A DNA stretch of 55,336 bases from Pseudomonadota bacterium (lineage in GTDB: Bacteria; Desulfobacterota; SM23-61), in contig JAHJQK010000034.1 in the NCBI GenBank assembly GCA_018819135.1, positions 1 to 55,336 on the forward strand, written 5' to 3'. Shown piece after piece: positions 33,110 to 42,120 of this stretch (position 1 is the first letter of the stretch; each line of letters starts with the position of its first letter). Below the pieces are notes generated by a model, which ran no database searches, was not told the origin of the DNA, and was given only the letters and a program-made list of their open reading frames with translations. The position numbers and the translations under genes were made by a program.

Positions 33110-34483
33110 TTATTTTTTCTTCAGCTTTCCCGTGATATAAAAATACCCGTCTTCATCCATGCGGGCCATGTCGCCGGTATGCAGCCAACCCTGGCTCAGG
33201 GCGCGGGATGACTCTTGGGGCCTGTTCCAATAACCCTTCATCACTTGGGGCCCTTTGACGATCAATTCGCCAACTTCTCCCATTGGCATTTCCCTTGCGC
33301 CGTCAGCAACATCGATGATTTTGGCATCCGTGTCTGGCAATGGAATACCTATGGAGCCAATCTTGCGTTTCCCTAAAATCGGGTTGGCATGCGTAAGGGG
33401 TGAAGCCTCAGTCAGCCCGTATGCTTCGTTGATCTTCCTCCCTACTTTTCGTTCAAAACTTTGGAGAACTTCCTCGGGCAATGGCTCTCCTATAGACCAA
33501 CAGATTTTGACCGAAGAAACCTTATGTTCGGCAATATCGGGGTTGGTGGAGAGTCTTTCGATCATGGTAGGTTGAGCCGGGAAAAAAGAGGGACGATGTT
33601 TTTTAAACATCGAGAGAACCTGGATGATTTCAAACTGAGGTAGGTGGATGCTCATAGCCGCGAAAAAAATAGGTAGATTCATGCCCATGGTCATCCCATA
33701 AGCCTGGTGAAAAGGTGGGACGGAAAGAAAGATTTCCTTCCCCTTTTCTAATTCCCCAATCCAAGCCGAAGCCTGCATGATATTGGCCACTAAATTCTGA
33801 TGCGTCAAGAGCACACCTTTGGGGGGGCCCGATGTTCCGCTGGTGTATAGAATGAAGGCGACTTCTTCGGGGCTGCCTGGTATCTTATCCGTCGTCGATA
33901 AGTCAGATTGGCCGCGCCAGAGGAACTCTTTGAACAAATGAATATTCGGCTTCCGGGCCAACTTCACCTGGATCCCCCGCCCTTTGGCCGCCAGGTTAAA
34001 GAAAAAATCCCTGGGAAAGGGTAAATAATCCTTTACGCCTGTGATGACGAATTGTTTCAGCTTCGTTTTGGAAAAAATAGGATCCACCCGCCGCAAAACT
34101 AAGTCCAGGGCTACCAGGATCTCCACTTCCGCGTCATTGAGCTGCCGCTGCAATTCTTCTTCCTGATCCAGTGGATTAAAAAAAACCGGCACTCCCCCCG
34201 CTTTCAATGCCCCAAAAGCGCAGACGATCGTCTGGGGCATGTTGGCCAGCAGGATTCCCAATCGATCCCCTTGGCGGAAGCCTATTCCCCTCAGGGCATT
34301 GGCGAATTGGTTGGCGTGAGCCCGCAATTCTCTGTATTTAATCCTTCCCCCGAAGAAGAAGGCACCCGTTTTTTCGGGGAAGTGATCCGCGGCATCGTCC
34401 AGGATTTGCTGCAGAAGTATGTCAGGGTACTTTAGATTCTTAGGAACATGGGGATCGTAAAATTTTAACCAGGGCTTTTCCAT
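33110..34483 (-). CDS. AMP-binding acyl-CoA ligase lacking its C-terminal domain
   Basis: 457 residues. The ATP loop YTSGTSGPPKG, the AYGLTEASP motif and TGDMARMDEDGYFYITG are those of long-chain/aryl acyl-CoA synthetases. The family normally has about 510-560 residues. Here the chain ends at ITGKLKKK, just where the hinge and the mobile C-terminal domain with the catalytic lysine should begin. Adenylation and thioester transfer would be crippled unless a separate protein supplies the domain. Promoter side: a perfect 23-bp inverted repeat lies 22 bases upstream. Confidence 0.85.
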   Translation of the reverse strand: MEKPWLKFYDPHVPKNLKYPDILLQQILDDAADHFPEKTGAFFFGGRIKYRELRAHANQFANALRGIGFRQGDRLGILLANMPQTIVCAFGALKAGGVPVFFNPLDQEEELQRQLNDAEVEILVALDLVLRRVDPIFSKTKLKQFVITGVKDYLPFPRDFFFNLAAKGRGIQVKLARKPNIHLFKEFLWRGQSDLSTTDKIPGSPEEVAFILYTSGTSGPPKGVLLTHQNLVANIMQASAWIGELEKGKEIFLSVPPFHQAYGMTMGMNLPIFFAAMSIHLPQFEIIQVLSMFKKHRPSFFPAQPTMIERLSTNPDIAEHKVSSVKICWSIGEPLPEEVLQSFERKVGRKINEAYGLTEASPLTHANPILGKRKIGSIGIPLPDTDAKIIDVADGAREMPMGEVGELIVKGPQVMKGYWNRPQESSRALSQGWLHTGDMARMDEDGYFYITGKLKKK

Positions 34484-34504
34484 TTTTATTTCCCTTTATC
34501 ATAG

Positions 34505-34557
34505 GACGCAGATTCACCCTGTTAGATAGTAAAAATCTAACAGGGTGAATCTGCGTC
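34505..34557. repeat. Perfect 23-bp inverted repeat (CGCAGAT family)
   Basis: Arms 34505-34527 and 34535-34557 are exact reverse complements (starting GACGCAGATTCACCC), with loop AGTAAAA. It lies between the epimerase and acyl-CoA ligase genes. The outer GACGCAGAT resembles the CACAGAT elements at 17899 and 44658. Confidence 0.85.
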
Positions 34558-34568
34558 TAAAAGGTTTT

Positions 34569-35522
34569 TCATCGGCGGCTTTCATCTAAGTACCAGCGTA
34601 AAAAACGGTCCAAACCTTCCTGTATTTTTGTTTGGGGCCGGTAATCCAACCGTTCGCTCGCTTTGCGGATGTCCGCATAGGTCCGCTCCACATCTCCAGG
34701 TTGGGCGGGGAGATATTCTACGCGGGCCCTTTTCCCCACTCGCTGCTCGATGGCCTGGATCAACTCCGCAAGGGAGATCGTCTGGGACTCCCCGATGTTA
34801 TAAATTTCATATCCATGTTCTTTAATCAGGGCTCCCATCGTTCCGGCAATGGCATCGTCGATGTATGTATAGTCCCGCCGGGAACTTCCGTCCCCGAAAA
34901 GGGCGACTTTCTTTCCCTGATGGATCAACCGGGTAAACTGATGAATCGCCATCTCCGGGCGCTGCCTTGGCCCATAAACCGTGAAATAACGAAGGCAGGC
35001 AACGTCTATCTCGTAAAGATGGTGGTAGGTATGGCAGATAAGCTCGCCCGCTTTCTTGGTGGCGGCGTAGGGAGAAATGGGATTGTCCACCGGGTCTTCT
35101 TCGGCAAAGGGAACTTTCGGGTTGTTCCCGTAGACCGAAGAGGAAGAGGCAAAGACCAACCGGCGTACTCCATGTTTTTTGCATGCTTCCAGAAGGTTAA
35201 GGGTACCGCGAATGTTCACATCGGCGTATAAAAGCGGGTTCTGAATGGAAGGACGAACCCCGGCCCGAGCAGCGAGGTGGGCCACAATTTCAATTTTTTC
35301 TTCGCGAAAAACTTTTTCCAGGATTCCTTCATCCCGCAGATCGCCTTCCACCAACCGAAACTTTGGGTTTTGAAGGGCGCGGGTCAGGTTTCGCCGTTTC
35401 AAAGCAGGGTCGTAAAAATTATCGAAATTATCTAAACCAATGACCCGGTTTCCCTCGGCCAGCATGCGTTCCACCAGATGAGAACCGATAAAACCCCCGC
35501 CGCCAGTGACTAAACAATTCAT
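34569..35522 (-). CDS. NAD-dependent sugar-nucleotide epimerase (UDP-glucuronate 4-epimerase / GalE-like)
   Basis: 317 residues of the extended SDR family. The Rossmann motif TGGGGFIGSHL begins at residue 6. The catalytic Ser-rich SSSSVYG and YxxxK (YAATK) are present, followed by RYFTVYGPRQRP and GDGSSRRDYTYIDD. The pattern fits UDP-glucuronate or UDP-glucose 4-epimerases of surface polysaccharide synthesis. It lies with several glycosyltransferase genes. Confidence 0.9.
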   Translation of the reverse strand: MNCLVTGGGGFIGSHLVERMLAEGNRVIGLDNFDNFYDPALKRRNLTRALQNPKFRLVEGDLRDEGILEKVFREEKIEIVAHLAARAGVRPSIQNPLLYADVNIRGTLNLLEACKKHGVRRLVFASSSSVYGNNPKVPFAEEDPVDNPISPYAATKKAGELICHTYHHLYEIDVACLRYFTVYGPRQRPEMAIHQFTRLIHQGKKVALFGDGSSRRDYTYIDDAIAGTMGALIKEHGYEIYNIGESQTISLAELIQAIEQRVGKRARVEYLPAQPGDVERTYADIRKASERLDYRPQTKIQEGLDRFLRWYLDESRR

Positions 35523-35632
35523 AATCTTCCCCCTCTACCTTCACCCACGACTCTTCTCCTCCAAGGGGGATTAAGCCTGGCTCTGGATGTCCAAAGGACT
35601 CCCGTTGGTAAATAATTTTTCAACTTACCGGA

Positions 35633-36727
35633 TCACTTCCTTGTCTTAAGAATACTCTTAAAAAAAGAAACATATTTACTGACCATAAAATTAAAAAAAC
35701 TCCCCGCGAAAATTCCCAAGAGACTGGAAAAAATATACCAGGGACTCTTCCCCATCTGAGCATATTCCATTAAAAAGTGCATGATACCGATACGGACGCC
35801 GAACCCTATCGAGCAGCGCAGGGCGAAAGAAATGTATCCAGCATAAGCCTTTTCTTTGGGCCCGGTTTGAAGCGGCCAGATCCGATTAAGGTTATAATTC
35901 CAACTAACGGCAATAAAAAAAGCGAAAAGGGCTGCAAAACGTGGATCAAAAGATAATAATTCTACGAGACTCACTAGAACACTCGTATCGACCAATAGAC
36001 CCGAAAGCCCGACAAGGCAAAATTTTATAAACTGAATAATATGCGGGTATTTGTAACCATAAAGTCTCCATAGATGCAATAGATATTCTTTCTTTACCTT
36101 TGAATCTAATTTACTCGTACCGAACTGTCTGTCGCTAAAAACAATGGGTATTTCTTGCAATCGAGAATTAGTTTTTACAACAACTTCAAGAACTATCTTC
36201 CAACCTATTGGATCAAGTTTTATACCCTCGAGTATATCTTTTCTTACGGCCATAAAACCACCAGTAGGATCTGAAAGTTTTGCTAGCCCTCTTGCAAGAA
36301 ACCCTGATGATCTACTTATAATTTTTCTCCTTAAAGACCAATTTTTACAACCTCCTCCGGATATATACCTACTCCCTACGGTTATATCGCATTGCCCGTG
36401 AATAATCGGGTTTATCATTTCCGGAATTTTCTCAATGGGGTGACTCAAGTCAGCATCCATTACTAAACATATATTTCCCTTGGCTAATTCAAAACCCTTT
36501 ATTACCGCTGTTGCAAGTCCTCTTTCATTTTTGCGTACATGCACTTTAACAGGGTATTCATTCGCTAATGATTGGGCCACATAGGCGGTACCATCAACAG
36601 AATCGTCATCTATTACCAATATTTCACCCGTGATGCCTTCATCTTTAAGAATTTGAGAAATTTTCGGGATAATTTTTTTTACATTCTCATTTTCATTATA
36701 AGTGGGTAAAATAATAGATAATTCCAT
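35633..36727 (-). CDS. DPM1-like GT2 glycosyltransferase fused to a GtrA-like membrane domain
   Basis: 364 residues. The N-terminal 230 residues are a GT2 catalytic domain (LPTYNENENV, VIDDDSVDGT, MDADLSHP, and the DPTGGFMAVRK segment). The C-terminal 130 residues have four helices of the GtrA family (FCLVGLSGLLVDTSVL...). Such fusions make and move polyprenyl-phosphate sugars. The gene is clearly more AT-rich than its neighbours, suggesting acquisition from elsewhere. Confidence 0.9.
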   Translation of the reverse strand: MELSIILPTYNENENVKKIIPKISQILKDEGITGEILVIDDDSVDGTAYVAQSLANEYPVKVHVRKNERGLATAVIKGFELAKGNICLVMDADLSHPIEKIPEMINPIIHGQCDITVGSRYISGGGCKNWSLRRKIISRSSGFLARGLAKLSDPTGGFMAVRKDILEGIKLDPIGWKIVLEVVVKTNSRLQEIPIVFSDRQFGTSKLDSKVKKEYLLHLWRLYGYKYPHIIQFIKFCLVGLSGLLVDTSVLVSLVELLSFDPRFAALFAFFIAVSWNYNLNRIWPLQTGPKEKAYAGYISFALRCSIGFGVRIGIMHFLMEYAQMGKSPWYIFSSLLGIFAGSFFNFMVSKYVSFFKSILKTRK

Positions 36728-36874
36728 ATCAAAGCCTTTTGATAAAAATTTTTAAATCGTTTTTTCTTTAATGGAAAATGGTCTAGATTTTTAAATTAAG
36801 CTACTGACTCACCGCATCAGTAATCGGATGAGTATAAGCCGCAAGAACCTACTTCTCATTGCGCATTTTTCAAT

Positions 36875-37550
36875 CTACATTCCACCATGAGTAAGTTCCC
36901 CAATCACCTCAATATGATAAGTCTGCGGAAACATGTCCAAAGGCTGAATTCGCTTAACATTATAACCCAGGGCGATCAGTCGGGTCAGGTCTCGGGCCAG
37001 GGTCGGTTGTTCACAAGAGACATACAGGATCTTGGGGGGACGGAGAGATGCTAATAGATCGAGAGTACCGCGGGCCCCGGACCGTGGCGGATCCAAAACC
37101 ACCACATCCACCGAATCGATTTCTCTTAAAACCAACTTGATTCCTTCTTCTGCGCTGGCCGCGATAAATTGGCAATTGGGAAGGTTGTTCTGCCGCGCAT
37201 TCTCTGCGGCATGTTCAATGGCTTGCGGGTCCTGATCTATGCCCCAGACCTTCCAGGCCCGTTGGGCCAGAGGAAGGGTCAAGTTACCCGACCCGCAAAA
37301 AAGGTCGAGTACCCTTTCCTGACCCGTGAGACCCGCCCATTCCACGACCTTCCGCATCAGGTTCCAGTTTTGGTAAGGATTAACTTGAAAGAAAGATTCC
37401 CCACTGGTCTGGATATGGAGCCTCTTCTTCTACCTGCACCTTTTCCCCCGGGGCCGTGAAAGGGACGAAGACCACTTTCCCGTTAACCCGCCCCATCCCT
37501 CGGCCGCCATAAACCATCTTTTCAATTTCCACAGTAAGAGAACGGCTCAT
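36875..37550 (-). pseudogene. rlmD: RlmD/TrmA-type 23S rRNA uracil methyltransferase, internally deleted
   Basis: An N-terminal TRAM domain starts at ATG 37550 (LTVEIEKMVYGGRGMG, VVFVPFTAPGEKVQVEE). At about 37430-37420 the frame changes and the sequence jumps to the C-terminal catalytic part: SGESFFQVNPYQN, DLFCGSGNLTLPLA, VVLDPPRSG, YVSCEQPTLARDL. About 200 central residues are missing and the two parts are out of frame. From ATG 37357 the C-terminal part alone is a 160-residue open frame. It would not be an active rRNA m5U methyltransferase. Confidence 0.85.
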
Positions 37551-37565
37551 CTTTTATATCTATTT

Positions 37566-37770
37566 GCCACAGAGGTCACAGAGACCACAGAGGATTAAAT
37601 GAAATATAACAAATTCTGCATTGCCCATAAGGACACTGAAGTATCAAAAATTGCAAACCGGATTTTTTCTTATGATCAAACTGGTAAATATTTTATTTCC
37701 ATTCCGTATTTTGATTGTTGGATTTTATTTTATCTCTGTGCTCTCTGTGTTCTCTGTGTTCTCTGTGGAA
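37566..37770. repeat. CTCTGTG-type inverted repeat
   Basis: The left arm has CACAGAGGTCACAGAG and the right arm tandem CTCTGTG units ending TTCTCTGTGG, around an AT-rich centre. The same family recurs at 46931-47051. It lies between the rlmD remnant and the GT39 gene. Confidence 0.75.
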
Positions 37771-37776
37771 AAAAAT

Positions 37777-39288
37777 TTAGGGTCTTTTGCCTTGCAGACC
37801 CTTAAAGCCTGTGCATTTCCAGATCGGGTGAGTCCGGATCGGAGAAGAATTGCGCCGGACAATGAGAGGTTCTAATTTTTCACAGGAATTAAAAAGTGAT
37901 TCCAGACCTTGGGGTAGCTCGTTTTCCCCATCGGTAAAAAAGATCGCCTGGCTGCCGACGGATGGTTCATTAGCCTTTGAAAGATGGTGGATTCTCTGGG
38001 GGTTGTCCCATAGGTAGACGCGATATTTCCCCTGGGTATAGAACATCCCCTCCCCCATTAATTGGTAACGCGGCGCCAGGAGAAAAATATCACTTTCCTG
38101 TTCCATCGTTCGGGCTATCTCTTTAATCCTTTCACCAAGAATGCGCCATCCATAAAGCTGGCTCGTAGGGTCCTTCTTGGCCTTGATCGGTACAACGGGA
38201 TAAATGGGTTGAAGATGGGCTAAAAATGTGATCAGCAAAGCGGTCAAACCAGCTGCCCAGGCAAAACCCTTTTTAGCTTTTTTCCATTTCGACCACTCCT
38301 CGCTACCAATCCCGGCCAGAGCGACGACAGCGGAAAAGTACGCCAGGGCCGGCCAGTTGGCCTCCACTTTTGATCTTAAGCTCGTGACGGCAAAGAACAG
38401 CAGAATCGGGGCCGATGTCCAGAAGAGTAAAAGAAGGTTCTTTTTCTGCTGCCGAAACCCTTCGATTCCGCTTTTCGCCATGGCCCAGATCACCGCCAGG
38501 AACATTAACGGCGATACCAAGCCGGCTTGCCCGCCCCAATATTCCCCAAAATGTTTTAGCCCGGCCGCTTTTTTAATTTCCAGCCCGTGGGAGATCTGGA
38601 AACGAAAGGAAACCCAATCATGCTGGGCATTCCAAAAAATAACCGGGGAGAATACCAACAGTCCGAGCAGCAGGGCCAGGTAAGGCTCTTTGCGCCGGAG
38701 CCACGCCCTTCCTTCCTGGGAGGAAAACAAAAAACCTAAGATACACGGCGCCAGGAGAACCATGGTGTATTTGGAGAACAGACCGAGCCCGAAGGAAAGG
38801 CCTGTCAGATACCACCAAGAGCGCCTGCCGGAATCAACGGCTTTATAAACGCCAAATATGGCCAGGGCCCAGAATAAACCCTGAGGTCCATCCGGCGTAA
38901 CAATCACGGCGCCGGTAGATGCGAGCAAGCTGAGGTTCATCAATAGGGCCGAGTAGAAACCTGCCCGCTCGCTGCCGAACATCTTTGTTCCCATGCGGTA
39001 CAAAAGGACCGTCAGCAGAACCCCGATAAACACCCATCCCAGGCGGACGCCAAACTCTCCCTGCCCCGCGATGGTCGTGAACAAGTGGATCAGAAAGCCC
39101 ACCATCGGCGGGTGATCATAGTAACCCCACTGTAGATTCCGTGACCAGGTATAATAATAGGCCTCATCCGGCGCCAACTCCACCCATTGAATATAAAACA
39201 GGCGGAAAATCGTTGTGACGGCTAATAGGATCAGAATGGCCTTATGATAATTTTTTTCTAATGCACTCGAACGACTCTTGGACATCAT
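37777..39288 (-). CDS. GT39-type membrane glycosyltransferase (ArnT/PMT-like)
   Basis: 503 residues with about ten membrane helices. The N-terminal ELAPDEAYYYTWSRNLQWGYYDHPPMVG contains the acidic catalytic Asp-Glu of the family and the DHPP motif. The C-terminal periplasmic part is soluble. It transfers a sugar from a polyprenyl-phosphate donor to a lipid or protein, matching the DPM1-like gene upstream. A second in-frame ATG one codon downstream is possible. Confidence 0.88.
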   Translation of the reverse strand: MMSKSRSSALEKNYHKAILILLAVTTIFRLFYIQWVELAPDEAYYYTWSRNLQWGYYDHPPMVGFLIHLFTTIAGQGEFGVRLGWVFIGVLLTVLLYRMGTKMFGSERAGFYSALLMNLSLLASTGAVIVTPDGPQGLFWALAIFGVYKAVDSGRRSWWYLTGLSFGLGLFSKYTMVLLAPCILGFLFSSQEGRAWLRRKEPYLALLLGLLVFSPVIFWNAQHDWVSFRFQISHGLEIKKAAGLKHFGEYWGGQAGLVSPLMFLAVIWAMAKSGIEGFRQQKKNLLLLFWTSAPILLFFAVTSLRSKVEANWPALAYFSAVVALAGIGSEEWSKWKKAKKGFAWAAGLTALLITFLAHLQPIYPVVPIKAKKDPTSQLYGWRILGERIKEIARTMEQESDIFLLAPRYQLMGEGMFYTQGKYRVYLWDNPQRIHHLSKANEPSVGSQAIFFTDGENELPQGLESLFNSCEKLEPLIVRRNSSPIRTHPIWKCTGFKGLQGKRP

Positions 39289-39574
39289 CGTGGTTTAAGT
39301 CCTACCCCAATTCTCTTTTGTTTTTTTTATTCGAGCCAAAATGGATTATGTTTTCTCCTTCTCTTGCCCTGTTTCAGAGGCTTTTAACCTTTTGAAGCTA
39401 CATCTTTTTTATATGCTATTTAACTCGCGGCGGCAACCTCAATTTTCACATTCTGTCTTTGTTGTTTTGAATCAACTTCCCCTATCCTGATAAATAAATC
39501 TCTTGTTTTCGGTTGGGATTTAGTATAAAGTTACTTCTCATCCTCAAAAACCATTTCATCGAAATATTCTGATC
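39289..39574. other. AT-rich divergent intergenic region
   Basis: 286 bases between two genes transcribed away from each other. It is T-rich with no tRNA, repeat or terminator that I can see. It presumably holds the promoters for both. Confidence 0.4.
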
Positions 39575-40258
39575 ATGGCCAGTTCTCAAATCAGTGCCTT
39601 CATGAGAATTATTGGCATCCCGTTGGCGTATTACCTTATCCGCTTCTACCTTTCGCTGGTTCGGATTCGGGTTGTCAATGAGGACACCCTTTTAAACCAC
39701 CTGAAAAACGGTGGAAAAGCCATCGGTGCTTTTTGGCATCAACGTTTTTTCGGGGCTATTGGTTATGCCAAAAAGTTCAGTACCCTTGCGCCTTCCGTCA
39801 TCATCAGCCAGAGCCGGGATGGAGAAATGATCGCCAGAGTGGCCATACGCCTTGGCTTTCGCCCTGTTCGGGGTTCCAGTTCCCGCGGGGGAAAGGAAGC
39901 TCTCGCCGCTATAATAAAAGACCTGGCACTTAATCCCATCGCTGTTCATGCAGTCGACGGCCCCCAAGGACCGAAGGGTGTCGTAAAGGCAGGGCTGATT
40001 CGGATGGCCCAATTATCCCGAGCGGCCATTTTCCCGGTATACATTTCCGTAGATCGTGCCTGGATCATGCGCAGTTGGGACCGGTTCTTGATCCCTAAAC
40101 CCTTCAGCCGGATTCTCATTCGGTGGGGAGATCCAATCTTTGTTCCGGAAAATATAGATGCAGAAACATTCGAGGCCATCCGGCTGGATATTGAGAGTGA
40201 GATGATTCAAGGCTATGCGCAGGATGATCTAAACTGGGGGTGGGCAAGGCCCCTATGA
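39575..40258 (+). CDS. DUF374 lysophospholipid acyltransferase-like protein
   Basis: 227 residues. An N-terminal hydrophobic segment is followed by GAFWHQRFFG, IISQSRDGEMIARV, PVRGSSSRGGKEAL, AVDGPQGPKGVVKAGL and PVYISVDRAWIMRSWDRF, which are the DUF374 signatures. The family is related to the acyltransferases of lipid A and phospholipid synthesis and often sits with lipopolysaccharide genes, as here. Confidence 0.9.
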   Translation: MASSQISAFMRIIGIPLAYYLIRFYLSLVRIRVVNEDTLLNHLKNGGKAIGAFWHQRFFGAIGYAKKFSTLAPSVIISQSRDGEMIARVAIRLGFRPVRGSSSRGGKEALAAIIKDLALNPIAVHAVDGPQGPKGVVKAGLIRMAQLSRAAIFPVYISVDRAWIMRSWDRFLIPKPFSRILIRWGDPIFVPENIDAETFEAIRLDIESEMIQGYAQDDLNWGWARPL

Positions 40259-40273
40259 GGGCTTGGAGCCATC

Positions 40274-40417
40274 TTAGACGGCAACGTTTGCTCCCTTCTC
40301 AGCCTTGGCACTTCTGAGATGGCCCTTGAGGCGGATACAAAAAGTGCCAAAATGGTTAGGGTATTGCGCTTCCAAGTATTGCTTGTAGCTTTCAATGACT
40401 TCAGATGTTGGCACCAT
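40274..40417 (-). CDS. Short 47-residue open frame, possible gene remnant
   Basis: ATG 40417 (minus) to TAA 40276-40274, with MVPTSEVIESYKQYLEAQYP at the start and a basic C-terminus. The family is not recognised. It lies upside-down between the acyltransferase and the DapA-like fragment, in a region rich in remnants. Possibly the start of a longer lost gene. Confidence 0.35.
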   Translation of the reverse strand: MVPTSEVIESYKQYLEAQYPNHFGTFCIRLKGHLRSAKAEKGANVAV

Positions 40418-40428
40418 CGGCTATCTTT

Positions 40429-40908
40429 TTAAATAACGCAAAAAAACATCCGTGGTGAGGGGCGCGCGGATTTGTCCCCGCGTCGCACCCCCCCACGCGG
40501 TTGGGCCTGTTGGAAACTGCCCGAAGAGACCGGCTTGCCACGGTCGTTTACCATGGTGTCTTGTAGTGCTCCGATCGCAATGAGGGCGCGTCTTACTTCC
40601 TCCACGCCTTCAGGCGGCAAAGGCGCCTGCGGCAGTAGCGGAGCGCCGACGGCGTAACCCTGTAGCTCGAGCCCGCCTTTGATGCATGCCGCGAGGTTGT
40701 ATTTGGCGAAGGCTTGATTTAATGCCCAGAGCGGACGCTGACGTTCCATCGCAGCGGCCCAGTCCCCGCGCCTACATATCTCGTATAGCTCCACACTCTG
40801 TCGCGGTGCGATACAGGCCGGTCCTGCCATCCATCCGACGCCGCCAATCAGCATGACGCAAGCCGGGATGTGCGAGGAGGCAGCGAAGACTTTCATGCGC
40901 CCTTCCAC
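40429..40908 (-). pseudogene. C-terminal fragment of a DapA-family (dihydrodipicolinate synthase-like) aldolase
   Basis: 159 residues. Residues 8-125 match the last third of DapA/N-acetylneuraminate lyase-type barrels: [62 protein letters not shown]. The N-terminal barrel with the Schiff-base lysine is missing. The tail after residue 125 is unrelated. The frame overlaps the end of the AbrB-like gene. Confidence 0.78.
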
Positions 40909-41129
40909 CTTGTTGAGGTTCCTGGGCGATCCTCCTCATCACGTTGAAACGTGGAGTCCAGACCCTTCAAGAATCCCTTCATCTCCCGCATGGGACGAAG
41001 CGGCACCAGCTCAATGCGATCGTCAAAGCTGATGACTTGTAGTCTGGTCCCCGGCCTCAGTCGCACCCGCTCGCGCACCTTTCGCGGAATAACAACCTGG
41101 TACTTGGGTGGCACCGTGACTATATCCAT
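40893..41129 (-). CDS. AbrB/MazE-type antitoxin (SpoVT-AbrB domain)
   Basis: 78 residues. [19 protein letters not shown] with the following [20 protein letters not shown] is the swapped-hairpin DNA-binding fold of VapB/MazE-type antitoxins. No PIN or MazF toxin follows; a truncated aldolase gene does. An exact 12-bp inverted repeat covers the start codon and upstream region, so autoregulation is likely. Confidence 0.85.
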   Translation of the reverse strand: MDIVTVPPKYQVVIPRKVRERVRLRPGTRLQVISFDDRIELVPLRPMREMKGFLKGLDSTFQRDEEDRPGTSTRWKGA

Positions 41130-41170
41130 ATCGATCTCCTTTTTGTTTTACATATATCAGATCGATATGG
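41126..41170. promoter_or_regulatory. Probable operator of the AbrB-like gene
   Basis: CCATATCGATCT (41126-41137) and AGATCGATATGG (41159-41170) are exact reverse complements separated by 21 bases, two helix turns. The left arm includes the start codon and the gap holds the ribosome site. This fits binding of a dimeric AbrB-type protein to its own control region. Confidence 0.65.
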
Positions 41171-41471
41171 CATTGTCAATGGCCCGACGTTGCTTGCCCC
41201 CTTTCACTTTTAAATTTCCTTGGTATTTTCGAACCCAGAGAGGCAGGAAGATACTTCGTTTGGCCAAGGAGGCAGTTGTTCGTTCCTTGGATTTTTGATC
41301 ACCTCAAAAGCGTATTTTTAGGGTCAAAAATGAAGGTTTAAGGCAAAAAAACCTCCCTTTTTAAAAAATTTTTCCTGCAATTCCAAATTGTTACGTAGGT
41401 CCGACCCGGACTACGGGAGACGAGATTCTCGCAAAAGCGAGGCAGTGTAAAGAAACTTCAGTTACGAGACA
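41171..41471. other. Intergenic region upstream of the AbrB-like gene
   Basis: About 300 bases with no supported gene. AT-rich with poly-A/T tracts near 41340-41370. A short imperfect hairpin GAGATTCTCGCAAAAGCGAG is present at about 41421-41440. Nothing else recognised. Confidence 0.35.
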
Positions 41472-41906
41472 CTAGTACCCACCTTTGATGTATTTCCCAA
41501 GTTGCTGAATAGTGAATTCCTGATCTGAGATGATCTGCTTAACCACATCGCCGATAGTCACGATTCCGATCAACCGTTCATTTTCTAAGACCGGTAAATG
41601 GCGGACGCGCTTAGCTGTCATCAATGCCATACAGTCTTCAATGGTGCTTTGAGGCTCTATGTAAAGTACTTCATGAGTCATCAGTTCGCCAACAGTTGTA
41701 TCCTTAGAAAACCTTCCCTTAAGGATTAGTTTGCGGGCGTAATCGCGTTCTGAGAAGATGCCAACTAGATTCCCTTTGTCTACAACCAACAAAGCCCCCA
41801 CATCTTTCTCAGACATTACTTGCAATGCTTCATATACAGTTGCCTGTGGGGCAATAGACCAGATTTTGTAACCTTTAGTCTTCAATAGTTGTCCGACGGT
41901 AGTCAT
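41472..41906 (-). CDS. CBS-domain pair protein
   Basis: 144 residues made of two CBS motifs: TVYEALQVMSEKDVGALLVVD...GIFSERDYARK and STIEDCMALMTAKRVRHLPVLE...GIVTIGDVVK. Such stand-alone pairs bind adenine nucleotides and act as energy or redox sensors. No partner domain is present. A good GGAG site precedes the start. Confidence 0.93.
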   Translation of the reverse strand: MTTVGQLLKTKGYKIWSIAPQATVYEALQVMSEKDVGALLVVDKGNLVGIFSERDYARKLILKGRFSKDTTVGELMTHEVLYIEPQSTIEDCMALMTAKRVRHLPVLENERLIGIVTIGDVVKQIISDQEFTIQQLGKYIKGGY

Positions 41907-41958
41907 TACTAGTTTCTCCTTTCTTTAATAGTTGCCTTAGGCGAACATTGAATACATT

Positions 41959-42103
41959 GATCCGCATAATATGCGGAACATTGGCTTCCGATCCGTATAA
42001 CATACCGTTGATAGGGCGAATACTACTGCGATAATCCCTTCAATATCAGATACTTACGTCCCTTGTTGCTTTTTATCGTGGCGTCTTATGCGGATCGGCA
42101 TAA
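41959..42103. repeat. Inverted repeats flanking the integrase remnant
   Basis: CCGCATAATATGCGG (41962-41976) is a perfect palindrome. GATCCGCATAA (41959-41969) recurs inverted as TTATGCGGATC (42086-42096), which is itself part of TTATGCGGATCGGCATAA (42086-42103). They lie beside the integron-integrase remnant and could be old recombination sites or operators. Confidence 0.5.
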
Positions 42104-42120
42104 AACCATCTTGTTCCATT

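Noticed and set aside
40213..40395. 60-residue minus-strand frame overlapping the acyltransferase end
   Set aside because: No ribosome site and no domain; the overlapping 40274-40417 frame is slightly better but still weak.
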